Below are positions 43,739 to 54,939 of a DNA stretch of 64,000 bases, in pieces. This DNA comes from Sphingomonas sp. So64.6b. GTDB taxonomy: Bacteria; Pseudomonadota; Alphaproteobacteria; Sphingomonadales; Sphingomonadaceae. The position numbers and the translations under genes were made by a program. Within the stretch, counting starts at the first letter, position 1. Every line of letters begins with the position of its first letter. The notes below the pieces were generated by a model. The model was given only the letters and a program-made list of their open reading frames with translations, had not been told where the DNA came from and ran no database searches. Where the stretch lies: assembly GCF_014171475.1 (NCBI RefSeq), contig NZ_CP048817.1, positions 2,418,001-2,482,000 on the forward strand, in the 5' to 3' direction.

Positions 43739-44653
43739 ATGTTTCGAATGACCGCAGATCGATCCATCATCACGTTCGCCATCGGTGGTCTGGCGCTGAT
43801 GACGAGCGCGACGGCCCATGCGCAGATATGGATCGGCCAGATCGTCGGCGACATGATGGCCCAGGGGCAAGCCGCGCAGCAGGAATATAACTGCATGACC
43901 GGTACGGCCATGCCACCATCGGAGATCGAAGAGACGCGCGCCAGCGCGGAAACCGCGATCAAGGGTTATTGGCAGGCGGTACAGGGGGGTAAGGAAACGA
44001 ACGTCGCGCCATTCTATCAAACCGACCGCAAGGCGGCCTGGGTATCGGGCGCGAAGACTGTCCCGCTGTCGGGCCTCATCCGGATCACCGACCCGTTCGC
44101 CAGCGACGGCGCGGTACTCGATGCCCAGCCGATCGCGTATCTGCGCGCCGGCGATGGCGGTACGGTGCGCGGTCAATGGGCCGCCCGGCGCGCCGACGGT
44201 ACGCTGATCGGCACTTATGACGCGATGTTCAAACGCGCCTCCGGCATATGGAAACTCAGCCGGCTGACCTTGATTCCATCGACCGACTATGCCGAGCCGG
44301 TGGTGCAATTCTGCCATAAGCCGAACGATGTGCTGCCCTATCGCCTGGTCTCGACCGAGCAGACGCGCGCCTATACCGCAAAGCGGGCCGAAAAACTGAG
44401 GATCAAGGCGGACAAGGCGAAAGCGGAAGCCGATCGCGCCGCCGCCGCCGCACAAGGAAAAGACAGCAGCGCCGCACTCCTGCTGGTCAATGAGAAGAAG
44501 CAGCGCGCGAGCGATGCCGAGGCCAAGGCGGGCGCCGCCGCCGATGCCGCCCGCGCCGCCGTGGAAGCGAACGAGCTGGCCAAGACGGATGCCGCTACCG
44601 CGGAGACGACCAAAGCGGCAGCCCTGGCCGAACTGGCCAAAGCGAAAGGCTGA
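43739..44653 (+). CDS. Secreted protein with Ala/Lys-rich coiled-coil tail, hypothetical
   Basis: 304 residues from the ATG at 43739 (GGGGG 6 nt upstream); ATG at 43748 also possible. A signal peptide ends near ATAHAQ. The middle part (about 50-210) reads like a DUF4440/NTF2-type domain (AETAIKGYWQAVQGGKETNVAPFYQ, then DGTLIGTYDAMFKRASGIWKLSRLTLIP). From about 215 the sequence is a long charged, Ala-rich helix (KRAEKLRIKADKAKAEADRAAAAAQ), a coiled coil reminiscent of TolA-like stalks. Function unknown. It is divergent from ada. Confidence 0.68.
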   Translation: MFRMTADRSIITFAIGGLALMTSATAHAQIWIGQIVGDMMAQGQAAQQEYNCMTGTAMPPSEIEETRASAETAIKGYWQAVQGGKETNVAPFYQTDRKAAWVSGAKTVPLSGLIRITDPFASDGAVLDAQPIAYLRAGDGGTVRGQWAARRADGTLIGTYDAMFKRASGIWKLSRLTLIPSTDYAEPVVQFCHKPNDVLPYRLVSTEQTRAYTAKRAEKLRIKADKAKAEADRAAAAAQGKDSSAALLLVNEKKQRASDAEAKAGAAADAARAAVEANELAKTDAATAETTKAAALAELAKAKG

Positions 44654-44740
44654 CCCTTCATTCTTCGCTCGAACACTGTGGCGCGTTCCCATGCTTGCCG
44701 CGGTAGCGGAGGTCGAACGGCGCTTGAATCACGCGACGCG

Positions 44741-44840
44741 ATGGTAAGCGGGGGGAGATATGGGACACCGGTTGTGCCGCATCTCCGGCGCGAGGTGAGC
44801 GAGGCATTGCGTTGATTTTGTCAGATACCGAGCGATCGAC
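44741..44840 (-). repeat. Dispersed intergenic repeat, copy 3 (inverted)
   Basis: On the minus strand: TATCTGAC, AATGCCTCGCT, GGCACAACCGGTGTCCCATATCTCCCC. The order and spacing match copies 1 and 2. In the central stem GACAC is replaced by GGCAC, keeping pairing through a G-U. The long right-hand part of copies 1-2 is diverged or absent here. Confidence 0.65.
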
Positions 44841-44965
44841 TGCCGTGACCAAATCACAATAATAATTACAATTATATCAATGCTTTATATCAGATTAAGT
44901 ATTGTATACGAGGGCTGAGCGTTTCCGTCAGGTCCTAGGCTGTTGGAAAAAACGCATCGCAGCAG

Positions 44966-44982
44966 TGATTGCATTGCAATCA
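44966..44982. repeat. Perfect 17-bp palindrome TGATTGCA-T-TGCAATCA
   Basis: Eight-base arms around a single central T. It sits between two convergent genes, next to an AT-rich stretch, so it could be a protein-binding site or the core of a hairpin. Neighbouring ATTGC repeats (GATTGC, ATTGC, ATTGCTAG, ATTGCTG) make it locally repetitive. Confidence 0.4.
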
Positions 44983-45154
44983 TTGCTAGCATTGCTGCCG
45001 CCGCTAATCGGCACCGTAGTTCGCCGTTAGCCCGGCTGGGTTACAATGAGAATGCGCCTCAACCGGCCGGCATCGCAGCGCGATCACCGCGACGATGCCT
45101 GCGATTGGAATAAGCATAGATTGGGTGTCGAGATCCCGTCGAGCAGTCGCGAGT

Positions 45155-46315
45155 CTAAAGCCTCGTCCAGGGCAGGTCGCCATATTCCCAGGCCCAGGGC
45201 ACGCCGGTGTCGCCCAGCAATGCCTTGACCACCCTCGGGAACAACGGTTCGGCACGGACATCATTGGACAGGATGACGACGCAGCGCTGCGCCTTCTCAA
45301 CACACACCCAGGTGTTTGCGGTGCTGTCGTTATGGCCGCCCTTGAAGAAACCCGGCCCTTGATCGCCCCTGAAAGTGACCACACCCAGGGCAGCTGCGAG
45401 TGGGTGAACAAGGCCGGCGACAGGGCGATCGGGTTGCAGCACGGGAAACTGGCTCACCGTCCGGATCGGCAATTGCGGGCGGACGAGTTCGGCGCGCGAC
45501 GCCGGCTTGAGGCCGTCGCCGCGCATATAGACTGCGGCGATCTTCGCCATGTCGGCGATCGTCGTGTCCATCGATCCGGCGGCGCGCGGCTTGCTGCGTT
45601 CGTCATGCGGCTCGACCTTGCCGTCGATCTGCCAACCATCGGCGAGGTTGGTGGCGAAATCGGGCCGCCACATCATGCCGGTGCGGATCGCGCCGACCTT
45701 GTCGAAGATGCGCTCCTGCATTTCCTGACCGATATCCAGGCCGAGCCCGGCTTCCAGTACGAACTGCAACAGGATGATCCCGTCGCCGGAATAGGAATAA
45801 TGCGTGCCCGGATCGAAGTGGAAACGCAGCTTGCCGTCGGGTTCGTTGAAACCGAAATTGGCAAAGCCCGAGCCATGGTTGAGCAGAATGCGCGGCGTCA
45901 GCTTGCGCCAGCGTTCGTCGCCGGCGAGATCGCTCCACCGGGCATAACGGTTTTCGATCGCCGCGCCGGTATAATCGGGCAGCGGTTTGGGCAAATAATT
46001 GGCGATCGAGCGATCGAGGTCGATGCGCCCCTCATCGACCAGCTGCATGACGAAATAACCGAACACCGCCTTGGTCAGCGACGCGCCGTACATGACCGTG
46101 TCGGGGGTGAGCGGATCGCCCTTCCCATTCCGCGCACCCCAGCTGCGCGCGAACACGACCTTGCCGTGGTCGATATAGGCGATCGCGATGCCCCTGGCGC
46201 CCGTTTCCGCCATGCCGGCCCTGACCAGCGTGTCGAGCGCCGGCTGGTCGGATTTCGCAACGGCCGAGGATGTGGAGGCAATCAACGCCATGGCCATGCC
46301 CAACTTCCTCAGCAT
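45155..46315 (-). CDS. Beta-lactamase/DD-peptidase-fold serine hydrolase (class C-like)
   Basis: 386 residues. Signal peptide about 1-20 (MLRKLGMAMALIASTSSAVA). The nucleophile motif is S79-L-T-K82 (YGASLTKAVF), the Tyr-x-x motif lies in HYSYSGDGI, and a C-terminal HND loop (GHNDSTANTW) takes the place of KTG. Proteins of this family are esterases, amidases or penicillin-binding-like enzymes, less often true beta-lactamases. No beta-lactamase regulator (ampR) lies nearby, which argues against resistance. Single gene. Confidence 0.88.
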   Translation of the reverse strand: MLRKLGMAMALIASTSSAVAKSDQPALDTLVRAGMAETGARGIAIAYIDHGKVVFARSWGARNGKGDPLTPDTVMYGASLTKAVFGYFVMQLVDEGRIDLDRSIANYLPKPLPDYTGAAIENRYARWSDLAGDERWRKLTPRILLNHGSGFANFGFNEPDGKLRFHFDPGTHYSYSGDGIILLQFVLEAGLGLDIGQEMQERIFDKVGAIRTGMMWRPDFATNLADGWQIDGKVEPHDERSKPRAAGSMDTTIADMAKIAAVYMRGDGLKPASRAELVRPQLPIRTVSQFPVLQPDRPVAGLVHPLAAALGVVTFRGDQGPGFFKGGHNDSTANTWVCVEKAQRCVVILSNDVRAEPLFPRVVKALLGDTGVPWAWEYGDLPWTRL

Positions 46316-46345
46316 CCGTCATCTCCGTATCTTGGCAGGTCGAGA

Positions 46346-47197
46346 CTAGGGCTTGGCGCTGTCGCGCTTGGCAGCAAGAGATCGGGTGATGACGATTTCA
46401 GCAAGGCGCACGCCCGGAATGAACAGGCCGGCCGCCTCGACCCCTGCGTTGATCAGGAACTCAGCATCGATCCGCTGGCCGACATGCTGTTCGAAGGTCG
46501 CGCCGCCGAGGCGGGTTTCCCCGGTGACGCCATCGAATTCAACCACCGCCTCCTTGCCCTGCCAGCGATAGCGAAAGGCATAGACCGGGCGATAATAGAG
46601 ATCGATCAGATGGAGCGAGAGCTTTTCCTCCAGCACGCGATCCGCCTCGATCCGCACAATCGATCCGGCCAGCACATCACGCACCAGCATCGACGCCTTG
46701 GCTTCGGGCGGCACGACCACCGTGCCGGCCAAGCTCGCCGCCGCCAGTGTCTCGGCGTCCGACACATCGGCCTCATATTTGAGATGGGCAGACAGCGCGG
46801 GATCGGGTGCGCCACGGATCGCGTCGAACAGATATTCCTTCTCGGTCTCGTCACGGCAATGCTCGATTCCCGAGACGGTGAAGGCGCCGTCACTGACGGA
46901 CCGCAGCGTCCCTTCCAGCATCACCTCCTGAACATTGGCCGCGACTGCCACGCGATAGTCGCGATTGCGTTCATAGACGTGCAGTGCGGTGCAGGCGATC
47001 CGCCAGAAGGGCTGTAGCCGCCGTTCGCGATAGACAACCTCGAACTCTTCATCGCGCGGCCGCGAGAGAAAGCCAGTCAGCTTCGCCATCGTCCCGAATG
47101 CATCGACCCGCCGGGTCCAGGCGCGCCCTTCGGCATGGTCCATCGAGAAGCGGTCGCGTACGACCAGCACTCGCTCTTCGGCCAGTTCGACATCCAT
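46346..47197 (-). CDS. Hypothetical cytoplasmic protein
   Basis: 283 residues without signal or membrane helices. Beta-rich with charged surface, e.g. ELAEERVLVVRDRFSMDHAEGRAWTRRVDAF at the N terminus and RPVYAFRYRWQGKEAVVEFDGVTGETRLGG in the last third. The latter resembles short repeats of cell-wall or membrane-trafficking proteins but is too weak for a family call. A hydrophobic segment (AEFLINAGVEAAGLFIPGVRLAEIVI) lies near the C terminus. It begins 18 nt after the alpha/beta hydrolase gene, so the two share a transcript. Confidence 0.65.
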   Translation of the reverse strand: MDVELAEERVLVVRDRFSMDHAEGRAWTRRVDAFGTMAKLTGFLSRPRDEEFEVVYRERRLQPFWRIACTALHVYERNRDYRVAVAANVQEVMLEGTLRSVSDGAFTVSGIEHCRDETEKEYLFDAIRGAPDPALSAHLKYEADVSDAETLAAASLAGTVVVPPEAKASMLVRDVLAGSIVRIEADRVLEEKLSLHLIDLYYRPVYAFRYRWQGKEAVVEFDGVTGETRLGGATFEQHVGQRIDAEFLINAGVEAAGLFIPGVRLAEIVITRSLAAKRDSAKP

Positions 47198-47215
47198 CGC
47201 CCCCGCTCCGCGCTG

Positions 47216-48208
47216 TTACGGTGACGAGTTCGACACCGATCCGTCGCGCCGGTCAAGCGCCGTGCCGGAATCGGGCGGCGGCGGAGCAGGCGCCGGGAAC
47301 TTATCACGCAGCCAGGCGGATATCCGCTGTGCAGCCACTGGCGAATAGACGAGTTCGTGCCCCGCGCCGCGTTCCAGCGCGAGCAACGCCGCCGGTTGCG
47401 CGCGCTCCAGCCTGAGCGCGTTGCTCGGCGGGATAAGCTTGTCGGCGGTGCCGTGATAGATCAGTACCGGTGCGGTGACCCGGCCGATCTTGGCGACATT
47501 GTCATAACGGTCGCGGACCAGCAGGTTGGTCGGGAGATAGGGATAATGCTGGCCGATGACGCGCGGCAGGCTGGCAAAGGCCGAGACGAGGACGAGGCCG
47601 CCGACCTTCTTGCGCTTGGCCAGTTCGGTCGCGACCCCTGAACCGAGCGAATTGCCGATCAACACGATGTCGTTGAGCGGCAGGCCCTTATTCTCCAGCC
47701 AATAGATACCCGCCGCGCCGTCGCGGTAAAGATCCTGTTCGTTGGGCGTTCCGGGATTGCCGCCATAGCCGCGATATTCCGGCAGCAGCACGCCATAGCC
47801 CCTGGCGGCGAAGGCGCGTGTCGCGACCTCGCCGCCGTTCAGGTCATCGCCATTGCCGTGGAAGAAGATCAGCGTCGGCATGCCCGGCCGCGCCGGATGA
47901 TAGAAAGCGCGCAGGACCAGACCATCGCTGGTGGTGAGCGACATATCCTCAAAGCCGTGCTCGGGATCGTCGGCGAGCGCCAAGCCACCACCGGGCGCCG
48001 GATAATAGAGTGCGCGCTGGATGCTGTAGAGTCCGCCCAGCACGAGCACGTAAAGCGCGAGCAAGCCGCCGAGGATCCAGAGCGTGACGATCGCGATCCG
48101 CTTGCTCCTCCGATGTGCCCAGAACGATGGCAGCGTTTTTTCCTTCGATCGAATGCCGTGTTGTACGAATCCTAATGCGGAACATATGCCAATGGCGCAA
48201 TCTCGCAC
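47216..48208 (-). CDS. Membrane-anchored alpha/beta hydrolase
   Basis: 330 residues as drawn; the true start may be internal because the first 25 residues look non-coding and lack a ribosome site. A transmembrane helix (about 40-60, IAIVTLWILGGLLALYVLVLGG) anchors the domain. The alpha/beta hydrolase fold follows: oxyanion loop FFHGNGDDLNGGE, nucleophile elbow LIGNSLGSG, acid Asp in YHGTADKLIPP and His in GAGHELVY. It belongs to the BEM46/YqkD-like group. Esterase of unknown substrate. Upstream of the hypothetical gene in a two-gene operon. Confidence 0.85.
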   Translation of the reverse strand: MRDCAIGICSALGFVQHGIRSKEKTLPSFWAHRRSKRIAIVTLWILGGLLALYVLVLGGLYSIQRALYYPAPGGGLALADDPEHGFEDMSLTTSDGLVLRAFYHPARPGMPTLIFFHGNGDDLNGGEVATRAFAARGYGVLLPEYRGYGGNPGTPNEQDLYRDGAAGIYWLENKGLPLNDIVLIGNSLGSGVATELAKRKKVGGLVLVSAFASLPRVIGQHYPYLPTNLLVRDRYDNVAKIGRVTAPVLIYHGTADKLIPPSNALRLERAQPAALLALERGAGHELVYSPVAAQRISAWLRDKFPAPAPPPPDSGTALDRRDGSVSNSSP

Positions 48209-48228
48209 GGCATTCCGATGGTCGCGAC

Positions 48229-48894
48229 TTACCCGCCGTTCGCCGCGAACAATTCAAGCGTTCGCGCCTTGGCAAGGTCGGCGCTGGGCTCGTGATAATC
48301 CTTGCGGCGGTCCGAATTGAAGCCATGCCCCGCCTCATAGACATATATGGTCGCGTTCGGATGATCGGCCGCGATGACCTTCTCCACGCCTTCCATCGGG
48401 ATCCCCGTATCATGGCGGCCAAAATGGAGGATCACCGGAACCCTGGGTATTTCGGCCGCGGCGCCGGGGATCAGGCTGCCATAATAACCCGAGGCGGCGG
48501 CGACATTGTTCATCCGCGTCGCGGCGAACCAGGCGATCGACCCGCCATAGCAATAGCCGACGACGAACACCGGCCCGTTCGCGGCGAGCGCATCGACACA
48601 GGTCTGCACATCGGCAAGCGACAAATCGAACGGATGCAGCTGACGCGCCAGTTCGATGCTGCGCGCAAGGCCCTCGCCGCCATATTCCGCTTCGAAGCCG
48701 GGGTGCTCGCGATCGAACAAGGCGGGCGCGAGGACTTCATAACCGTCAGCGGCATATTCCTCCGCCAGGTCGCGGATGTGATCGGTGACGCCGAAAATCT
48801 CTTGCACAAGAATCAGCCCGCCGCGCCGTTCGCCCTGCGGCTGGACATGATAGACGCCGATCGCGGCGCCATCGGACATCGTCAGTTTTTCCAT
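48229..48894 (-). CDS. Dienelactone-hydrolase-family protein
   Basis: 221 residues from the ATG at 48894 (an ATG at 48906 is possible). The Cys-Asp-His triad of dienelactone hydrolase is visible: VGYCYGGSIAW (nucleophile Cys), FGRHDTGIP (Asp) and EAGHGFNSD (His). The family opens lactone rings of chlorocatechol degradation products, but stand-alone members like this act on other esters. Near but separate from the upstream alpha/beta hydrolase. Divergent from atpH across a 190-nt region. Confidence 0.92.
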   Translation of the reverse strand: MEKLTMSDGAAIGVYHVQPQGERRGGLILVQEIFGVTDHIRDLAEEYAADGYEVLAPALFDREHPGFEAEYGGEGLARSIELARQLHPFDLSLADVQTCVDALAANGPVFVVGYCYGGSIAWFAATRMNNVAAASGYYGSLIPGAAAEIPRVPVILHFGRHDTGIPMEGVEKVIAADHPNATIYVYEAGHGFNSDRRKDYHEPSADLAKARTLELFAANGG

Positions 48895-49017
48895 CACGCC
48901 CGTCACTCATCATTCTCCCGCATCGACTCGTTGGTCTATGGTCCTAACATCACCGCTGGATCAGGCCAGTGGGTTGCATCGCGGCAAAGCCGATGCTAAC
49001 CGCGCGGCGACCCATTA

Positions 49018-49042
49018 AGGGGGCCGTTTGCGGCCCTCTTTT
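49018..49042 (+). terminator. Terminator-like hairpin in the leader of the atp operon
   Basis: AGGGGGCCG pairs with CGGCCCTCT (one G-U pair) around TTTG, followed by TTTTC. The orientation is plus, towards atpH, whose start is 42 nt further. No plus-strand gene lies between it and the divergent hydrolase gene, so it must act on a transcript that begins within the preceding 110 nt. That makes it an attenuator or the end of a short leader RNA. Confidence 0.65.
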
Positions 49043-49083
49043 CGTATGGGATAAAACCCGTTGCAAACGAGGAATTCGACTCC

Positions 49084-49668
49084 GTGGAGACATCCATCGG
49101 TAATCTTGGCAACAGTCTTTCTGGCGGTAGCATCCAGGCGAGCCTGAGCGGACGCTATGCGACTGCGCTGTTCGAGCTGGCCCGCGACGGCAAGACGATC
49201 GACGCCGTCGAGGCGAGCCTTGCCCGCGTGCGTGCCGCGCTCGACCAGTCGGCCGACTTCGCCGCGCTGACCAATAATCCGCTGCTGTCGCGCGCCAATG
49301 CCGGCAAGGGCGTTGCCGCCGCTGCCGAAGTGATCGACGTCGACGACACGACCAAGAAATTCCTCGGCGTGCTGGCGCAGAATCGCCGCCTGGCCGAGCT
49401 GCCCGCGATCATCCGGTCGTTCCGCGCCCTGGCCGCGAATCACCGCGGCGAGACCACCGCCGAGGTTTCCTCCGCCCATCCGCTGACCGATGACCAGGTC
49501 GACGCGCTGAAGTCCCAGCTGCGCACCCGGGTCGGTCGTGAGGTTTCGGTCGACCTGTCGGTCGATCCCTCCCTGCTTGGCGGGCTGGTCGTGAAGATCG
49601 GTTCGCAGATGATCGATTCGTCGATCAAGACTCGTCTCAATACTCTCGCGCACGCAATGAAAGGCTGA
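49084..49668 (+). CDS. atpH: ATP synthase F1 subunit delta
   Basis: 194 residues from a GTG at 49084 with GAGGA upstream. Delta links F1 to the peripheral stalk (b subunits). Seen: SLSGRYATALFELARDGKTIDAVE at the N-terminal helical bundle and SAHPLTDDQVDALKSQLRTRVGREVSVDLSVDPSLLGGLVVKIGSQMIDSSIKTRLNTLAHAMKG at the C terminus, both diagnostic for OSCP/delta. First gene of the F1 operon; F0 genes are not in the window, as in other Alphaproteobacteria. Confidence 0.96.
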   Translation: METSIGNLGNSLSGGSIQASLSGRYATALFELARDGKTIDAVEASLARVRAALDQSADFAALTNNPLLSRANAGKGVAAAAEVIDVDDTTKKFLGVLAQNRRLAELPAIIRSFRALAANHRGETTAEVSSAHPLTDDQVDALKSQLRTRVGREVSVDLSVDPSLLGGLVVKIGSQMIDSSIKTRLNTLAHAMKG

Positions 49669-51231
<1,563 letters not shown>

Positions 51232-51240
51232 GGCATTTAG

Positions 51241-51334
51241 CCCTCTCCCCTCCGGGGAGAGGGTTGGGAGAGGGGCAGTACCGAGCGCATCGCTTGTGAC
51301 TGCCCCTCTCCCCTGCCCTCTCCCCGGAGGGGAG
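51241..51334. repeat. Nested inverted repeat between atpA and atpG
   Basis: A hairpin CCCTCTCCCC-TCC-GGGGAGAGGG (51241-51263) and outer arms ACTGCCCCTCTCCC against GGGAGAGGGGCAGT, with a second CCCTCTCCCCGGAGGGGAG at the right. It sits within the operon 9 nt after the atpA stop. The layout is that of the sphingomonad intergenic element at 32030 and 59290, though sequence identity is low. Confidence 0.75.
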
Positions 51335-51354
51335 ACGGAGTAAGAAGGAACACG

Positions 51355-52236
51355 ATGGCGAGTTTAAAAGCTCTCAAGCTCCGCATCGGCTCGGTGAAGT
51401 CGACGCAGAAGATCACCAAGGCGATGAAGATGGTCGCCGCCGCAAAGCTGCGCCGTGCGCAGGAAGCGGCGGTCGCCGCACGTCCCTATGCCGAGCGGCT
51501 GGAACGCGTGATGGCGAGCTTGGCGTCGAAGGTCAGTGTGAGCGAGTCTTCGCCCAAGCTGCTCGCCGGCACCGGCAAGGACCAGGTTCATCTGCTGATC
51601 GTCGCGACCTCCGAACGGGGTCTGGCGGGCGCGTTCAATTCGAACATCGTCCGCGCCGCGCGCCGCAAGGCCGAGGAGCTGATCGCGCAGGGCAAGACGG
51701 TCAAATTCTATCTCGCCGGCAAGAAGGGCCGCGTGCTGCGCCGCTTCTATCCGACGATGATCCTGCACGATCATGAGCAGGGCCAGATCAAGAATGTCGC
51801 CTTTTCGGACGCTCGCGCTGTTGCGGACGACGTGATCGCACGCTTCGAGGCGGGCGAGTTCGACATTGCGCACCTGTTCTACGCCAAGTTCCAGTCGGCG
51901 CTGGTGCAGGAAGCCGCCGGCCGCCAGATCATTCCGGTCGCGATCGATACGAATGCCGCGCCGATCGCCGATGGCGGCGCCGCGGTGACGTATGAGCCCG
52001 ATGAGGAATCGATCCTCGCCGACCTGCTGCCGCGCAACGTCGCGATCCAGGTGTTCGGTGCGCTGCTCGAAAACGCCGCGTCGGAACAGGGCAGCCGCAT
52101 GACCGCGATGGACAATGCCACGCGCAACGCCGGCGACATGATCAATCGCCTCACGATCCAGTATAACCGCACCCGCCAAGCCGCGATCACGACGGAACTG
52201 GTGGAAATCATTTCCGGCGCCGAAGCGCTCAAGTAA
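51355..52236 (+). CDS. atpG: ATP synthase F1 subunit gamma
   Basis: 293 residues with GAAGGA upstream. The central rotor shaft: two coiled-coil helices at the ends ([32 protein letters not shown] at the N terminus, and the C-terminal [47 protein letters not shown]) around a Rossmann-like middle domain ([14 protein letters not shown]). Both helices carry the catch-loop motifs. The stop is followed after 2 nt by the ATG of an unrelated gene. Confidence 0.97.
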   Translation: MASLKALKLRIGSVKSTQKITKAMKMVAAAKLRRAQEAAVAARPYAERLERVMASLASKVSVSESSPKLLAGTGKDQVHLLIVATSERGLAGAFNSNIVRAARRKAEELIAQGKTVKFYLAGKKGRVLRRFYPTMILHDHEQGQIKNVAFSDARAVADDVIARFEAGEFDIAHLFYAKFQSALVQEAAGRQIIPVAIDTNAAPIADGGAAVTYEPDEESILADLLPRNVAIQVFGALLENAASEQGSRMTAMDNATRNAGDMINRLTIQYNRTRQAAITTELVEIISGAEALK

Positions 52237-52238
52237 TA

Positions 52239-52622
52239 ATGAATCTTTCTCAGATTAAGAGGTTAATCGCGGAACCGTACGAAGGCATACTGACCGTATC
52301 AGATGATGTGGAATGTTTAATTTGCAATTATCTAGGAAACGAGTTTTGGGTTTATCTTATGCCCGGCGACTCGATTGAGCAGATAGTGTTATCGTTCATC
52401 TCTAATGGCTCTGCTGACTTGAGCGCAGATGAATTGAATGAGTTCAACGATGCCGCTCATGTCGGACGGATGTTTCTGAATTCAGACGGATTTCTGAACT
52501 TGAATGCGAAGTATATCGGCAGGTTTCAGGATTTAACGCCGAAAAGTTTTGTGATGTTTATGGAAGCGTGGATGGATGATTTTGACCGCATGCTACCAAA
52601 ATTGAACCGATTTAGCGCTTAG
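52239..52622 (+). CDS. YbjN-like small protein inserted between atpG and atpD
   Basis: 127 residues. Starts 2 nt after the atpG stop and ends 18 nt before atpD. The DNA is conspicuously AT-richer than every neighbour (roughly 43% against over 60% GC by eye) and uses AT-ending codons (tta, aat, ttt). The fold resembles YbjN/type III chaperone-like proteins: an N-terminal strand-helix (GILTVSDDVECLICNYLGNEFWVYLMP) and a later ELNEFNDAAHVGRMFLNSDGFLNLNAKY. This is a family impression. Acidic, no signal. A foreign or recent insertion in a housekeeping operon. Confidence 0.7.
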   Translation: MNLSQIKRLIAEPYEGILTVSDDVECLICNYLGNEFWVYLMPGDSIEQIVLSFISNGSADLSADELNEFNDAAHVGRMFLNSDGFLNLNAKYIGRFQDLTPKSFVMFMEAWMDDFDRMLPKLNRFSA

Positions 52623-54176
<1,554 letters not shown>

Positions 54177-54181
54177 CGGCG

Positions 54182-54652
54182 GTGAGTGTGGAGCTGACCA
54201 AGACAGGCTTTAAGAGGCTGGTTTGGCTCTCCATTCTCTTGACTCTTCCGATGGTCTCGCTGGCCATTTGGGAGGTTGTCGATCCAGCGTGGTCGGAGTT
54301 TGACGATCAGTTTGAGGCGTTGCGAGACAGGAGCTTTCAATCGCTGCTGCCTGCCCATATCTGGATGACCGGCGGCGGGTTGTTGCTGAGCGCCCAGCTT
54401 GTCGCTTCATTTGCCCTGCTCGGCTTTCGCGGATGGTCAAAACCGCTCTTCACCATATCCACGATCGGTCTCATCATATTCGACTTGGTCGCCGATGCAG
54501 GTCCGAGTTACATGAGCGGCGCGGGGTATGCGCTGTCAGCTTTGGACAATGCCGTCGCGGGTACAATCCTGTTGTTGCTGTACAGCGCGGATCATGGCGC
54601 GGAGTGGTTCAAGTCTAAGCCCGACATCGCCGAAACATTTGCTACGGAATAA
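54182..54652 (+). CDS. Four-helix membrane protein inserted between atpD and atpC
   Basis: 156 residues from a GTG at 54182 (or 54188), 5 nt after the atpD stop; its own stop lies 3 nt before atpC. Hydrophobic segments at about 12-32, 58-80, 84-104 and 118-138 predict four inner-membrane helices. Codon use and base composition are less GC-rich than the atp genes. No family is recognised. It is neither AtpI nor a known F-type accessory subunit. A second independent insertion in the same operon. Confidence 0.7.
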   Translation: MSVELTKTGFKRLVWLSILLTLPMVSLAIWEVVDPAWSEFDDQFEALRDRSFQSLLPAHIWMTGGGLLLSAQLVASFALLGFRGWSKPLFTISTIGLIIFDLVADAGPSYMSGAGYALSALDNAVAGTILLLLYSADHGAEWFKSKPDIAETFATE

Positions 54653-54655
54653 ATT

Positions 54656-54910
54656 ATGCCTTTGCACTTCGAACTCGTCACGCCTGAAAAGCTCGTCCGT
54701 TCCGAGGACGTGTACATGGTCGTCGTTCCCGGCACCGAAGGCGACTTCGGCGTGCTCGAAGGGCATGCGCCGGTCATGTCGACGATCCGCGACGGCGCGC
54801 TGTCGATCTATCGCACCGAAAAGGGCGAGCCCGAGACGATCGCTATCGAGGGCGGTTTCGCCGAGGTCAACGCCAACGGCCTGACGGTATTGGCCGAACG
54901 CGCCGCCTGA
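54656..54910 (+). CDS. atpC: ATP synthase F1 subunit epsilon (short form)
   Basis: 84 residues. Only the N-terminal beta-sandwich is present: [47 protein letters not shown], then a glycine-rich turn and [14 protein letters not shown]. The C-terminal helical pair that inhibits ATP hydrolysis in other bacteria is missing. This short form is usual in Alphaproteobacteria, where the zeta subunit acts as the inhibitor. No good Shine-Dalgarno is visible because the inserted gene ends just before, so translation is probably coupled. Confidence 0.95.
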   Translation: MPLHFELVTPEKLVRSEDVYMVVVPGTEGDFGVLEGHAPVMSTIRDGALSIYRTEKGEPETIAIEGGFAEVNANGLTVLAERAA

Positions 54911-54939
54911 GGAACCTGCCGTGCGCGGGCCTTTACCAA

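Larger units (their letters stand above)
44654..45154. other. 501-nt convergent intergenic region: repeat copy 3, AT-rich patch, palindrome
   Basis: Between the ends of two convergent genes. Contains repeat copy 3 (minus orientation), an AT-rich patch at about 44855-44920 that stands out from the GC-rich surroundings, a perfect palindrome at 44966-44982, and about 170 nt with no recognisable feature. Confidence 0.6.

Noticed and set aside
43616..44692. Upstream extension of the ada frame to 44692
   Set aside because: It is antisense to the coiled-coil gene and has no Ada-like domain; the ATG at 43615 has a ribosome site.
45155..46315. Antibiotic-resistance beta-lactamase
   Set aside because: Only the SxxK fold signature supports it; there is no KTG motif and no ampR, so a general serine hydrolase is the safer call.
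45095..47017. 640-residue plus-strand ORF
   Set aside because: It is antisense to the serine hydrolase and the hypothetical gene, lacks domain motifs and has the Arg/Asp-rich composition of a GC-rich shadow frame.
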